Shown here: positions 47,546-56,337 of the stretch, piece by piece
Position numbering within the stretch: position 1 is the stretch's first letter
How the letters are laid out: the number at the start of each line of letters is the position of its first letter
Origin: Pseudomonas poae
GTDB lineage: Bacteria; Pseudomonadota; Gammaproteobacteria; Pseudomonadales; Pseudomonadaceae
Direction of reading: 5' to 3'
Length of the DNA: 64,000 nt
Assembly: GCA_028869255.1 (NCBI GenBank)
Contig: CP110972.1
Span: 5,556,001 to 5,620,000, forward strand
Program-made: the position numbers and the translations under genes
The notes under the pieces: model-generated
Database searches by the model: none
What the model saw: the letters and a program-made list of their open reading frames with translations, nothing else
Told to the model about the DNA's origin: nothing

Positions 47546-48469
47546 TCACGTTGATATTCCATTTTGTTCATGTAGAAAGCTGCGCAAGGTTTCCCGCTCG
47601 GCGGGGCTGGCACTCGCGAAAATCCGCCGCACCTGCTCAAGCGGCGAGCCCGCTACGGGCAGGTTCAAATGCTCGGGCAAAATCTCGTCGCCGCTGCTGA
47701 CCAGCAAGGCAAAGTGAATAACGTTTTCCAGTTCGCGGGTATTGCCCGGCCAACTGTGGTGCTCAAGTACCTGTTGGGCCGCGTCGCTGATCAGCGGCAC
47801 CGGCAGGTCGAGGCGCTGGCTGTAGATGCCGAGGAAGTACTCGGCCAGGGACAGGATGTCGCCCACACGCTCGCGCAAGGCCGGCAGTTCCAGTTGGCCT
47901 TCGCTCAGGTAATGAAACAACCGCTCATGAAACTTGCCCGCCGCCACCGCCTGGGCCAGGTCGATGCTGGTGGCGGCCACCAGACGCACGTCCACCGGGC
48001 TGGGCTGATGCGCACCCACGCGGGTCACTTCGTGATTTTCCAGGGCGGCGAGCAGCTTGACCTGGATCGGCAGCGGCAAGTCGCCGATTTCATCCAGGTA
48101 CAAAGTGCCGCCATTCGCCGAGCCGAACCACCCGGCCCGGCTGCTGGCCGCTCCGCTGTGAGCCCCGGCCGCGTAGCCGAACAGCTCGGCGTCGGCGTAG
48201 GTTGGGCTGATGGCGCCGCAATTGACCGAGACAAACAAACCGGTGCGGTCGCTGCCACGGTGGATATGCCGCGCCAGCAACTCTTTACCGCTGCCGGTCT
48301 CGCCGCGAATCAACACCGGCAAGGCGCGGGGGGCGAGGTTTTCCAGGTCTTCGCGTAGCTGTCGCGAACGCGGGTCGACAAACACCAGGGCCTTGGCACG
48401 GATGCTCAGCGGGCTTTTTTCGGCGTCGGGGAAGGTCAGCAGTGGCTGGCCGAAGGTTTCATGACTCAT
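47546..48469 (-). CDS. Degenerate sigma54-activator-like AAA+ protein without DNA-binding domain
   Basis: 307 residues. Walker A GETGSGKE (56-63), Walker B GGTLYLDE (120-127) and sensor II WPGNTRELENV (240-250) are intact. The sigma54-contact loop GAFTGA reads GAHSGA (102-107), and at the arginine-finger positions FRxDLxxRL the protein has FHERLFHYL (180-188). It ends about 37 residues after the AAA+ core with no Fis-type helix-turn-helix and has no N-terminal sensor. Start ATG 48469 is preferred over 48493 for its context. The nearest described group is SfnR-like activators of organosulfur genes, by context; normal activator activity is doubtful. Confidence 0.8.
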   Translation of the reverse strand: MSHETFGQPLLTFPDAEKSPLSIRAKALVFVDPRSRQLREDLENLAPRALPVLIRGETGSGKELLARHIHRGSDRTGLFVSVNCGAISPTYADAELFGYAAGAHSGAASSRAGWFGSANGGTLYLDEIGDLPLPIQVKLLAALENHEVTRVGAHQPSPVDVRLVAATSIDLAQAVAAGKFHERLFHYLSEGQLELPALRERVGDILSLAEYFLGIYSQRLDLPVPLISDAAQQVLEHHSWPGNTRELENVIHFALLVSSGDEILPEHLNLPVAGSPLEQVRRIFASASPAERETLRSFLHEQNGIST

Positions 48470-48518
48470 GGCAGGCTCCCGCCCCAAATCCACTCAGGGA
48501 CGGGGCGTTGAAAAAATA

Positions 48519-49100
48519 TCAGGCAGTACGCCGTGCGTGATGCTCAAGGCGGCTTTGCAGGCGATAGAGGTACGCAAAGCCCTGTTCCCAGCGCTGGTGA
48601 CCGGACTTCACATTGATATGGCCAGCGCCCGACAGGATGCCGGCTTCGGCGCCCCAGTTACGCGCCAGCTCCAGCGCACGAGGGGCGCTGACGGCACTGT
48701 CGTTGTCGGAGCTGACCACTTGGCTGGGGAACGGCAGCAGGTCGGTTGGAATAGGCGCGAAATTACGCAAGGCCGGAGCGCAAGCGGGACGTTCGACATC
48801 GGCCGGAGCCACCAGCAACGCGCCGCGGACCTGCCGCAGAAAATGCAACGGCGCTGTGGCTGCCCAGTGCGCAACGGTGATGCAGCCCAGGCTGTGGGCG
48901 ATGAGAATCACCGGCGTGCTGTCGGCGGCGATCGCCTCGGCGAGCGCGGCTACCCAGTCTTCACGGCGTGGCGTCAGCCAGTCGGCCTGCTCCACACGCG
49001 CACTGTTGGGCAGGCTGTTCTGCCAGTGACTTTGCCAATGATCTTCTGGCGATCCTTGCCAGCCCGGCACGATCAGGTAACGAATCGACTCGCTGTGCAT
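48519..49100 (-). CDS. RBBP9/YdeN-family serine hydrolase
   Basis: 193-residue alpha/beta hydrolase. Nucleophile Ser in IAHSLGCIT, acid in SSDNDSAVS and catalytic His in SGAGHINVKSG; the YLIVPGWQGSPEDHWQSHW start is typical of the family. Substrate unknown. It is 49 bp upstream of the AAA+ gene on the same strand and may be cotranscribed with it. Confidence 0.87.
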   Translation of the reverse strand: MHSESIRYLIVPGWQGSPEDHWQSHWQNSLPNSARVEQADWLTPRREDWVAALAEAIAADSTPVILIAHSLGCITVAHWAATAPLHFLRQVRGALLVAPADVERPACAPALRNFAPIPTDLLPFPSQVVSSDNDSAVSAPRALELARNWGAEAGILSGAGHINVKSGHQRWEQGFAYLYRLQSRLEHHARRTA

Positions 49101-49221
49101 GGGTGTGCCCTCCTGCAGCGTTTAACGTTGCTGAACAGTATAGGGACGGGTGTTATATTCGTTAAGGAATAAGAAGCTATTTATTAATAACCAAAAACCC
49201 AATCACACTAAACCTCAAACC

Positions 49222-49308
49222 GTGGGAGCGGGCTTGCTCGCGAAGGCGGTGTATCAGTCAGAGCATCTGTTACTGACCCACCGCCTTCGCGAGCAAGCCC
49301 GCTCCCAC
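49222..49308. repeat. REP doublet (REPIN)
   Basis: GTGGGAGCGGGCTTGCTCGCGAAGGCGGT and its exact inverted partner, 27-bp arms or longer. Confidence 0.88.
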
Positions 49309-49356
49309 ACTGAACCGATTCCACAGGAGATGAGCGAGGAGGCCTAAATCCCAGGC

Positions 49357-49396
49357 AAAAAAAAGGCCGCACCCTGCCAAGGAGACGGCCAAAAAA
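49357..49396 (-). terminator. Terminator of the tonB-exbB-exbD operon
   Basis: GGCCG...CGGCC stem with T8 on the minus strand, 20 bp behind the exbD stop. Confidence 0.65.
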
Positions 49397-49415
49397 TTGT
49401 CGAGGCTTTTGAAAC

Positions 49416-49817
49416 TTAACGTGCAGTAATCACCGACAGCTTGGTAATCCCCGCGCGTTCGATAGACGCCATGGCTCGCGCCACTTCGCCGTAATTCACT
49501 CCATCGTCAGCCTGCAGTTGCACCCGCACATCGGGGTCCTTGGCCTTGGCCGCCTGCAGGTTGAATTCCAGCAGGTCCGGCTGGATTTCGTCCTTGTTGA
49601 TAAACAGTTTGCCGGCGCCGTCGATGCTCACCACCAGCGGGTCTTTCTGCTCCACCGGGGCCACGGCCTCGGTCTTGGGCAGGTTGATCGGGATCGCGTT
49701 GGTCAGAAGCGGCGCGGTGACGATAAACACCACCAGCAGCACCAGCATCACGTCCACCAGCGGCGTGACGTTGATCTCGCTCAGCACCTCATCACTGTCT
49801 TGCGTGGAGAAGGCCAT
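49416..49817 (-). CDS. exbD: ExbD-type TonB-system proton-channel subunit
   Basis: 133 residues. One membrane helix (VMLVLLVVFIVTAPLLT) is preceded by EINVTPLVDVMLV, whose Asp is the conserved proton-coupling residue. A periplasmic domain follows. Last gene of tonB-exbB-exbD; 1 bp from exbB. Confidence 0.93.
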   Translation of the reverse strand: MAFSTQDSDEVLSEINVTPLVDVMLVLLVVFIVTAPLLTNAIPINLPKTEAVAPVEQKDPLVVSIDGAGKLFINKDEIQPDLLEFNLQAAKAKDPDVRVQLQADDGVNYGEVARAMASIERAGITKLSVITAR

Positions 49818-49818
49818 T

Positions 49819-50538
49819 TCAGGACGCCTCCTTCACTTTTTGCGGGTTGCCGCCCGCGTTTTTGGTCAGGGCCGGGTGCAGCAGCACGCGGAAGGAGTTC
49901 TTCTGCGCGAGGCTGTAGAAGTCGTGGGCAAAGTCGTCGAGGTCGGCAGCCGTGAGCTTCAGGCGACGCAGGAAATAGTTGTAGACCAGCACCGCAGGCA
50001 CCGCGACGGCGATCCCCACACCGGTGGCGACCAGCGCTGCACCAATCGGCCCGGCCACGGTTTCCAGGCTGGCGGAACCGGCGGCGCTGATGCCCTTGAG
50101 TGCTTCCATGATCCCCCACACGGTGCCGAACAAGCCGATAAACGGCGAGGTGCTGCCGATACTGGCGACCACGGCCAGGCCGGTTTCCAGGGAACGGCGT
50201 TCACGCACGATCTGCTGGCGCAGGGCACGTTCAAGGCGGTCCTGGTGGTTGATCGCCTGGCTCAGGTCGGCAGCATGCGGCGCATCTCCCACCTGGATCG
50301 CGGCATAACCGGCCTGGGCCACACGGGCAGCGGCGCCCGGCTGGGTTTCGGCCAGCTCGGCGGCCGAGTCGAGACTCGATGCCGCCCAGAACTGTTTATG
50401 GAACTTGCGATCCTGCGCCTTGAGGCGACCGAACTGCAGGCCCTTGAGCAAGGCGAAGCCCCAAGTGGCGACCGAAAAGACCACCAGCAGCCAGATCACC
50501 GCGCTTTCGATGGATTCAAGTGGAGATGCTAATGCCAT
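49819..50538 (-). CDS. exbB: ExbB-type TonB-system channel subunit
   Basis: 239-residue MotA/TolQ/ExbB family protein with three membrane helices. The conserved stretch is ASIGSTSPFIGLFGTVWGIMEAL, then VAGPIGAALVATGVGIAVAVPAVLVYN. ATG 50538 has AGGGAA ahead of it; the longer frame to 50577 has not. Forms the energising complex with ExbD and TonB. Confidence 0.94.
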   Translation of the reverse strand: MALASPLESIESAVIWLLVVFSVATWGFALLKGLQFGRLKAQDRKFHKQFWAASSLDSAAELAETQPGAAARVAQAGYAAIQVGDAPHAADLSQAINHQDRLERALRQQIVRERRSLETGLAVVASIGSTSPFIGLFGTVWGIMEALKGISAAGSASLETVAGPIGAALVATGVGIAVAVPAVLVYNYFLRRLKLTAADLDDFAHDFYSLAQKNSFRVLLHPALTKNAGGNPQKVKEAS

Positions 50539-50592
50539 GATGTATTCCCTCTGTGCAGGTCGCGGCGTGTGCAACACACCGCAGCCGAATAG

Positions 50593-51402
50593 TTAGTGAA
50601 TCTTGAAATCAATCGGTACGCTGACCCAGCCGTCCTGGGCCACATCGCCCTGCTTGGCCGGCACGAAGCTCCAACGCTTCACGGCGGTCAGTGCGGCGTC
50701 GTCGAGTTGCTGGCGACCGCTGCTTTTCTGGATCTGGATCTCACCCGGCTTGCCGCTGGCCAGTACATGCACCCGCAACAACACCGTGCCTTCCCAACCG
50801 CGACGCTGAGCCAGTGACGGGTATTCCGGCGCCGGGTTCTTCAAGTACGCGGCGTTGGCGGAAGCCGGTGTTACCGGCGCCGGGGCCGGCGGCGCAACGG
50901 GCGCTGGCGCTGGCGGAGCCGGTGTCGGTGGCGCAGGCGGTTGCTCGACCGGTTTGGGTGCGGGCTTGGGCTCAGGCTTTGGCACCGGCTTGGGTTTCGG
51001 AATTTTTTTCGGCGCAGGCTTGGCGGCCAACTCATCCACCACCGGCGGCGGTGGCTCGACCACCGGTGGTGGCGGCGGTGGCTGCACAGGCGGAGGCGGT
51101 TCCACCACCGGCGGTGCCGGTTGTGAGAATTCGATGGTCATCGGCGGGATTTCCGGCGGCACAATCGGCAGCACCGGGGTGGGCTTCTGGCTTACCCAAT
51201 AAATCACCGCGCCGTGCAGGGCCAACACCAGCAGCCCGAGCAAAATCCCTTCGCGTCGGCTCGAAAAGCGCTTCGGGGTTTTCTGCGTGCGCAACTGCCC
51301 CAACGGCGCGCGGTGCGGCCGGCCAAGGTCGACCAACTCACCACTCGGTGCCTGGCGCCATTGCGCCTCGTGTGCACTGGCGGCGGTCTGGACTTTGCCC
51401 AT
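50593..51402 (-). CDS. tonB: TonB energy-transducing protein
   Basis: 269 residues. A 50-residue cytoplasmic N-terminus is followed by one membrane helix (ILLGLLVLALHGAVIYWV), a long Pro-, Lys- and Glu-rich spacer (VEPPPPVQPPPPPP, KPKPVPKPEPKPAPKP) and a C-terminal TonB domain (EYPSLAQRRGWEGTVLLRV). ATG 51402 has AGGGAG upstream. The long cytoplasmic N-terminus is typical of Pseudomonas TonB. It powers outer-membrane receptors such as siderophore transporters. Confidence 0.92.
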   Translation of the reverse strand: MGKVQTAASAHEAQWRQAPSGELVDLGRPHRAPLGQLRTQKTPKRFSSRREGILLGLLVLALHGAVIYWVSQKPTPVLPIVPPEIPPMTIEFSQPAPPVVEPPPPVQPPPPPPVVEPPPPVVDELAAKPAPKKIPKPKPVPKPEPKPAPKPVEQPPAPPTPAPPAPAPVAPPAPAPVTPASANAAYLKNPAPEYPSLAQRRGWEGTVLLRVHVLASGKPGEIQIQKSSGRQQLDDAALTAVKRWSFVPAKQGDVAQDGWVSVPIDFKIH

Positions 51403-51642
51403 TGATTCACTCCCTACGGTTTTGAAACAAAAAAACCGACGGGCCTGCATGGGAGGCCGTCGAGGGCTGAATCATCGGGGCCAGACGCTTATCTCTTAAA
51501 GTAATCTTTAAAGTTATACATAGATTAAAAATGAATAAACGAAACATTCAGAAACGCCAAAGCCACGTCCCACGTGGGCTGGCGCGAAGGTGTCGATTTT
51601 CAATGCTTTTCAGGCATAAAAAATATTCAGCAAAGGCATGGG

Positions 51643-52500
51643 TCAGGCAGGGCTGTTTGCGCACAAATCGAGCAATTGGCGCTGCAAACTCTGCCCCGCC
51701 GCCCCCAGGCCACTGCGGCCATACAACGCCAGTCGCACGCCCTGCACCGCTGGCAAACCGCTGTCGACGCCGAGCACCACATGCCCGGCCTGCACCACCC
51801 GGCGCGGCAACAAACTGATACCCAGCCCCGCCGCCACCGCCGAACACACACTGGCCAGGCTTGCGCTGGAATAGCCGATGCGCCACCGCCAACCGGCCAC
51901 TTCCAGGTGCTGCAGCATTTCATTGCGGTACAGGCCGCCGACCGGAAAGGCCACCAAGGGCAACGGGTCGCGCGCCAGGGAGGGCGTGCTGCGGCTGTCG
52001 ACCCAGCACAACGGCTCCGGCCACGACGCCAGGCAGTCGGCGCTGTCGCCCATCTGCTTGACCAGCAATACATCGAACTCACCGCCGCGATACTGGCGCT
52101 GCAACTCGGGGCCCAGGCCGCTGGTGACCTCCAGGCGCACCCGTGGGAATGCCTGCACAAACGCCGAGAGCAACGGCATCAGGCGCTCGGCGGCAAAGTC
52201 TTCGGGTACGCCAAGGCGCAGCACACCGTCACTTTGCTGGTTGATCAACACATCGGCCGCTTCTTCATGCAGCGCGAGGATGCGTCGCGCATAGGCCAGC
52301 AGCCTTTCGCCCTCGGCGGTGGGCACCACGCGGCGCTGGTCGCGGTCCAGCAACTGGCACGTTACCGCGTCTTCGAGGCGGCGGATCTGCTGGCTCACGG
52401 TGGACTGGGTCAAGTGCAGTCGCTCGGCGGCGCGGGTGAAATTGCCGCAATCCACCACGGCGACGAAACTGCGCAATAACACGGGGTCGAACATTGGCAT
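51643..52500 (-). CDS. LysR-family transcriptional regulator
   Basis: 285 residues from ATG 52500 (ATG 52494 is equally possible). The winged helix-turn-helix FTRAAERLHLTQSTVSQQIRRLEDAV is followed by an effector-binding domain. Divergent from the deaminase-MFS pair 100 bp away, which it probably controls. Effector unknown. Confidence 0.88.
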   Translation of the reverse strand: MPMFDPVLLRSFVAVVDCGNFTRAAERLHLTQSTVSQQIRRLEDAVTCQLLDRDQRRVVPTAEGERLLAYARRILALHEEAADVLINQQSDGVLRLGVPEDFAAERLMPLLSAFVQAFPRVRLEVTSGLGPELQRQYRGGEFDVLLVKQMGDSADCLASWPEPLCWVDSRSTPSLARDPLPLVAFPVGGLYRNEMLQHLEVAGWRWRIGYSSASLASVCSAVAAGLGISLLPRRVVQAGHVVLGVDSGLPAVQGVRLALYGRSGLGAAGQSLQRQLLDLCANSPA

Positions 52501-52600
52501 CACCATTGCGTTTGCCACTGATTGGCATGGTTATATTTAATTTCAGAATACCGCGATGGCTGCCCATACTTCACCCTCCATTCTGCCCGGAGGAGCCCCC

Positions 52601-53062
52601 ATGACCGACGATCTACAGCACCTGCAACGCGCCATTCGGCTGGCCCAGACCAACGTGGCCCAGGGTGGCCGCCCGTTTGGCGCGGTGCTGGTGCGCAACG
52701 GCGAAGTGCTGGTGGACGCCGTGAATGAGATCCACCTGAGCCAGGACCCCACCGCCCACGCCGAGCTGCTGGCGATTCGCGCTGCCAGCCAACAGCTCGG
52801 CGCACGCCTGGAGGGCTGCGTGATCTACGCCAGCGGCCAGCCGTGCCCGATGTGCCTGAGCGCCATGTACCTGTGCGGCGTGGAACGGGTGGTGTTTGCC
52901 GCCAGCAACGCAATGGCCGAGCCGTTCGGGCTGTCGACGGCGGCGATTGGCCAACAGGTCGGCCTGCCCGTGCATGAACAACGCCTGCCAATCCAGCATC
53001 TGCCCGACCCAGCCATGACGGCCCTGTATCGCGAATGGAAAACCCTGCATGAAGCTGAATAA
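52601..53062 (+). CDS. Nucleoside/guanine deaminase family protein
   Basis: 153-residue cytidine-deaminase-fold enzyme. Zinc ligands and the catalytic Glu are visible in HAELLAI and PCPMCLSAMYLC. Guanine deaminase (GuaD) is the closest described type. ATG 52601 follows CGGAGGAG. Overlaps the transporter start by 14 bp, so the two work together, perhaps on a purine or related amine. Confidence 0.85.
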   Translation: MTDDLQHLQRAIRLAQTNVAQGGRPFGAVLVRNGEVLVDAVNEIHLSQDPTAHAELLAIRAASQQLGARLEGCVIYASGQPCPMCLSAMYLCGVERVVFAASNAMAEPFGLSTAAIGQQVGLPVHEQRLPIQHLPDPAMTALYREWKTLHEAE

Positions 53063-54218
53063 ATCCCTCGCCGGCTGGGGCCTGCTGGTGGTCCTGGGCT
53101 TGAACCTGCGGCCGATCCTCAGCTCGATCAGCCCGTTGCTCGGCGAGATTCGCCTGGCCACCGGTTTGAGTTTCCAGAGCAGCGCCCTGCTGACCAGCCT
53201 GCCCGTGGTGTGCATGGGCCTGGTGGCGTTGGTGGGGGTGCGTGTGGAGGCGCAGTTGGGGGAACGGCGCGGCATTGCCCTGGGCTTGATGATGGTTTTG
53301 CTGGCGTGCCTGGCGCGCTGGCTGATGGGCCAGGCGTCGGCGCTGCTGGTCACGGCATTGCTTGGCGGTGCCGGGGTGGCGCTGATCCAGGCCTTGGTGC
53401 CGGCGATGATCAAGCGCGAGTTTCATCACCGCGTGCCGGTGGCGATGGGCGTGTATTCGGCCTCACTGATGGCCGGTGGCGGGCTGGCGGCGCTGCTCAG
53501 CCCGGTGGTGGCCACGCACTTCCAGCAATGGCAGGCGGGGTTGGGCGTGTGGCTGCTGCCGGCGCTGGCGGCGTTGCTGTTGTGGGCCTGGCTGCCGCTG
53601 GGTGCGGCGAAAAACCCACAGCGGGTGCCTGCGTTCCAGGGTTTGCGCAACCGCCGGGCCTGGCTGCTGGCGGTGTATTTCGGCCTGGTGAACTGCGGCT
53701 ACATGAGCATGGTGGCGTGGCTGCCGGCCTACTATCAGCAATTGGGCTGGGGCGTGCTGCCCAGCGGTTCGTTGCTGGCATTCATGACTATCTTCCAGGT
53801 GATCGCCGCGCTGTTGATGCCGGTGCTGGCACAACGCGGGATCGACCGTCGGCCACTGCTGGGCATCGCCCTGCTGGCTCAGACGGTGGGTTACCTGGGT
53901 TTGATCCTCGCGCCGCAGGGCTATCCCCACCTGTGGGTGGCCTTGTGCGGCTTCGGCCTGGGCGCGTGTTTCGCGCTGAGCCTGCTGCTGACCCTCGACC
54001 ACCATCGCGACCCTCGCCAGGCCGGGCAACTGGCGGCCTTTGTGCAGGGCGTGGGCTTTTTGATCAACGCCCTATCGCCGTGGCTGACCGGCTGGCTGCG
54101 CGAGCTGACCGGCAGCTTCATCAGCGCCTGGGTGGTGCTGACGGTGACCGTGGTGGCGATGCTGGTGGTGACCCGCGTGTTCAGCCCTGCCACCTATCGC
54201 ACGGCGCCCGCTCTATAG
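53049..54218 (+). CDS. MFS transporter, CynX/NimT family
   Basis: 389 residues with about 12 membrane helices. The start GLNLRPILSSISPLLGEIRLATGLSFQ matches the CynX (cyanate transporter) group, whose substrates vary. Overlaps the deaminase gene, so it probably imports the deaminase substrate or exports its product. Confidence 0.87.
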   Translation: MKLNKSLAGWGLLVVLGLNLRPILSSISPLLGEIRLATGLSFQSSALLTSLPVVCMGLVALVGVRVEAQLGERRGIALGLMMVLLACLARWLMGQASALLVTALLGGAGVALIQALVPAMIKREFHHRVPVAMGVYSASLMAGGGLAALLSPVVATHFQQWQAGLGVWLLPALAALLLWAWLPLGAAKNPQRVPAFQGLRNRRAWLLAVYFGLVNCGYMSMVAWLPAYYQQLGWGVLPSGSLLAFMTIFQVIAALLMPVLAQRGIDRRPLLGIALLAQTVGYLGLILAPQGYPHLWVALCGFGLGACFALSLLLTLDHHRDPRQAGQLAAFVQGVGFLINALSPWLTGWLRELTGSFISAWVVLTVTVVAMLVVTRVFSPATYRTAPAL

Positions 54219-54315
54219 ATATGCATTTAAGATCTAGATAAAAAAAACATGCTTCATTGACGGAATAAGAAGCCACCTTAAAATCCCGGTTCTTCTACAG
54301 GATGCCGGGCACACC

Positions 54316-55251
54316 ATGGATCTTCGCCAACTGCGTTACTTCATCGCTCTTAACGAGCACCGCAGTTTCGTGCGCGCCGCCGACGCCATGGGCATCACGC
54401 AGCCGGCGTTCAGCCGTAGCATCCAGGGCCTGGAACAGGAGTTCGGCTGTGTGCTGGTGGACCGCGCCCATAAAGACCTGCGCCCGACCCCCGAAGGCCA
54501 AGTGGTGCTGCAACATGCCCTGAGCCTGGTACAAGGTGCGGCGCTGCTCAGCCATGAAGTGACGCGCATGACCAAGCTCGACGCGGGCGAGGTACGGTTT
54601 GGCAGCGATGCGGTGGCGGCCGTCAGCCTGGTGCCCCAGACCATGGCGCGGTTTGTCACGGCATACCCCAAGGTGCGTACCGCGTTGCAGGTAGACAATT
54701 GGGAAAAACTCGGGCGCAGCCTGGCCCGGGAGGAGATCGAGTTTTTTATCGCCGACGTGCGCCATTTCGAGGCCGAGCCGAACTTCCAGACCCAGGCCCT
54801 GACGCCTCGGCGCAGCGTGTTTTTCTGCCGCGACGGGCACCCGCTGCTGGCCAAGGACAGCCTGTCCACCAACGACCTGTTCGGCTACCCGCTGGCCACG
54901 CCCTTGATCGCCCCCGGCATTCGCAAACTGCTGGCCAACCTCAGCGGGCGCATCGACTTCGCACCCGCCATCGAGCTGGAGCAGTTTGCCGCGCTGGCCA
55001 GCATCGTGCGCCAGTCCGACGCCATCGGCCTGGGCGCCGAAGAAGCCTTCCTCGACGCCTTCGCCAGTGGCCAGTTGCACCCGCTGCACTGGCGCAACGT
55101 GCCCCACGCCCTGGACAGTTTGAACACCCGCTGCGGGGTGATCAGCCGCGCTGGGGTGCGCTTGTCGCCTGCGGCAAAGGCGCTGATCGAGACGCTGCTG
55201 GCGGTGGAAAGCCAAGGCGATTGGCCCGCGCAAACGTCCCAAAATCGTTGA
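54316..55251 (+). CDS. LysR-family transcriptional regulator
   Basis: 311 residues. Helix-turn-helix region MDLRQLRYFIALNEHRSFVRAADAMGITQPAFSRSIQGLEQEFG, then a LysR substrate-binding domain. Its last 110 bp are antisense to the 3' end of the desaturase gene. Target unknown. Confidence 0.9.
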   Translation: MDLRQLRYFIALNEHRSFVRAADAMGITQPAFSRSIQGLEQEFGCVLVDRAHKDLRPTPEGQVVLQHALSLVQGAALLSHEVTRMTKLDAGEVRFGSDAVAAVSLVPQTMARFVTAYPKVRTALQVDNWEKLGRSLAREEIEFFIADVRHFEAEPNFQTQALTPRRSVFFCRDGHPLLAKDSLSTNDLFGYPLATPLIAPGIRKLLANLSGRIDFAPAIELEQFAALASIVRQSDAIGLGAEEAFLDAFASGQLHPLHWRNVPHALDSLNTRCGVISRAGVRLSPAAKALIETLLAVESQGDWPAQTSQNR

Positions 55252-56236
55252 AACGCACGCCCATCTCGGCCATCACTTTGTGTGCCACTCCGGCCGTCAT
55301 CTGGCGGATGTAAAACGGCTCTTTAACCACAAAGTGATGGATGCCGTGGGTGCTGCCGAAATTGAAGCAGAACGCCTGCAACGGCCACAGCCACCACGGG
55401 TTCAGCACTTGGGTTTGCTGGAGCACATTGCCCAGTTCCACGTCGCCGTAGTAGTGCATGTTGGAGCTGACAAAGTGCAGGCAAAAGGTGCGCAACACGT
55501 TGGGGCCGATGATCACCACGGCGGCGATATCGATCACCTGCATCATCTGCAACGTACCGGCTGACCAGCCGATCGGCGTGCCCATCAGGCTGGCGATGCC
55601 GTTGGCCGCATGAAAGCCCAGGAAGATGTACCAGGCGCCCCAGTGCAACAGCGCCAACGGTGCGTACACCAGCAGCGAGCGCTTGAGGATCTTGAATTTG
55701 TGGCTCCAGGTTTTGGCGCGCAGCATCCGGATGAAGGCCGACATCACGTTATCGCCCACCATCAGCAACCGCGCAAAACCCCAGGGCTCGCCATTGGTGA
55801 TGGCGCGCTCTTCCATATCGGTTTCGGTGCCCGACACCTTGTGATGGTTGAGGTGCAGGTGCCGGCGGATCCACGGGTTGATCGTACTCGGCCGCGCCAG
55901 CCATACCAGGCCCATCATCAGGTTGTGGGGCACGCGTTGCTTGCGAAAGTACATGCTGTGGATCAGGTCGTGTTCCAACTCGTGGGTCAGCGAGGCCAAA
56001 AAGGCATTGAGCAGCAGGCACACCCACCAGGCCATATGGCCGCTGATGTACAGCGCCGCCGAACCCAGCATGCCCAGCAGGGCGAACGCCAGGATGCCCG
56101 CGCCCAGCGCGTCCTGATGCAACAACCAGGGGTGCTGTTGGCGCAACCTGAGGCCTTCGGCCAACACCACTTCACGAATATGCGCCGAGCGCTGTTGCGC
56201 GTTCATCTGTTGGGGACTTGCAGAAGTACCGTCCAT
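55142..56236 (-). CDS. Membrane fatty-acid desaturase family protein
   Basis: 364 residues. Histidine boxes HELEHD, HLHLNHH and HGIHH, together with membrane helices, identify the di-iron desaturase/hydroxylase fold. ATG 56236 (MDGTSASPQQ) has AGAGGA upstream. The last 36 codons (ending in a Pro- and Ala-rich tail) run antisense into the LysR gene, so the tail may be a recent extension. The AraC regulator is divergent, 101 bp away, and probably controls it. Substrate and regiospecificity unknown. Confidence 0.88.
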   Translation of the reverse strand: MDGTSASPQQMNAQQRSAHIREVVLAEGLRLRQQHPWLLHQDALGAGILAFALLGMLGSAALYISGHMAWWVCLLLNAFLASLTHELEHDLIHSMYFRKQRVPHNLMMGLVWLARPSTINPWIRRHLHLNHHKVSGTETDMEERAITNGEPWGFARLLMVGDNVMSAFIRMLRAKTWSHKFKILKRSLLVYAPLALLHWGAWYIFLGFHAANGIASLMGTPIGWSAGTLQMMQVIDIAAVVIIGPNVLRTFCLHFVSSNMHYYGDVELGNVLQQTQVLNPWWLWPLQAFCFNFGSTHGIHHFVVKEPFYIRQMTAGVAHKVMAEMGVRFNDFGTFARANRLGFPPPAASRSAPLPQATSAPQRG

Positions 56237-56337
56237 GCTCCCATCCTCTTGTTTACTGATGGTTACATCCTGCACCAGGCCCGCGTGCAGGACGCTAGCC
56301 CCACACGCCAACCTGTTGACCGCAAGCGCCAATCGTC

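Larger units (their letters stand above)
49101..49415. other. Intergenic region with REP doublet and terminator
   Basis: 315 bp between the hydrolase start and the exbD stop. It holds a near-perfect REP doublet, an exbD terminator and AT-rich DNA near 49150-49200 that may be the hydrolase promoter. No gene is visible. Confidence 0.5.
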
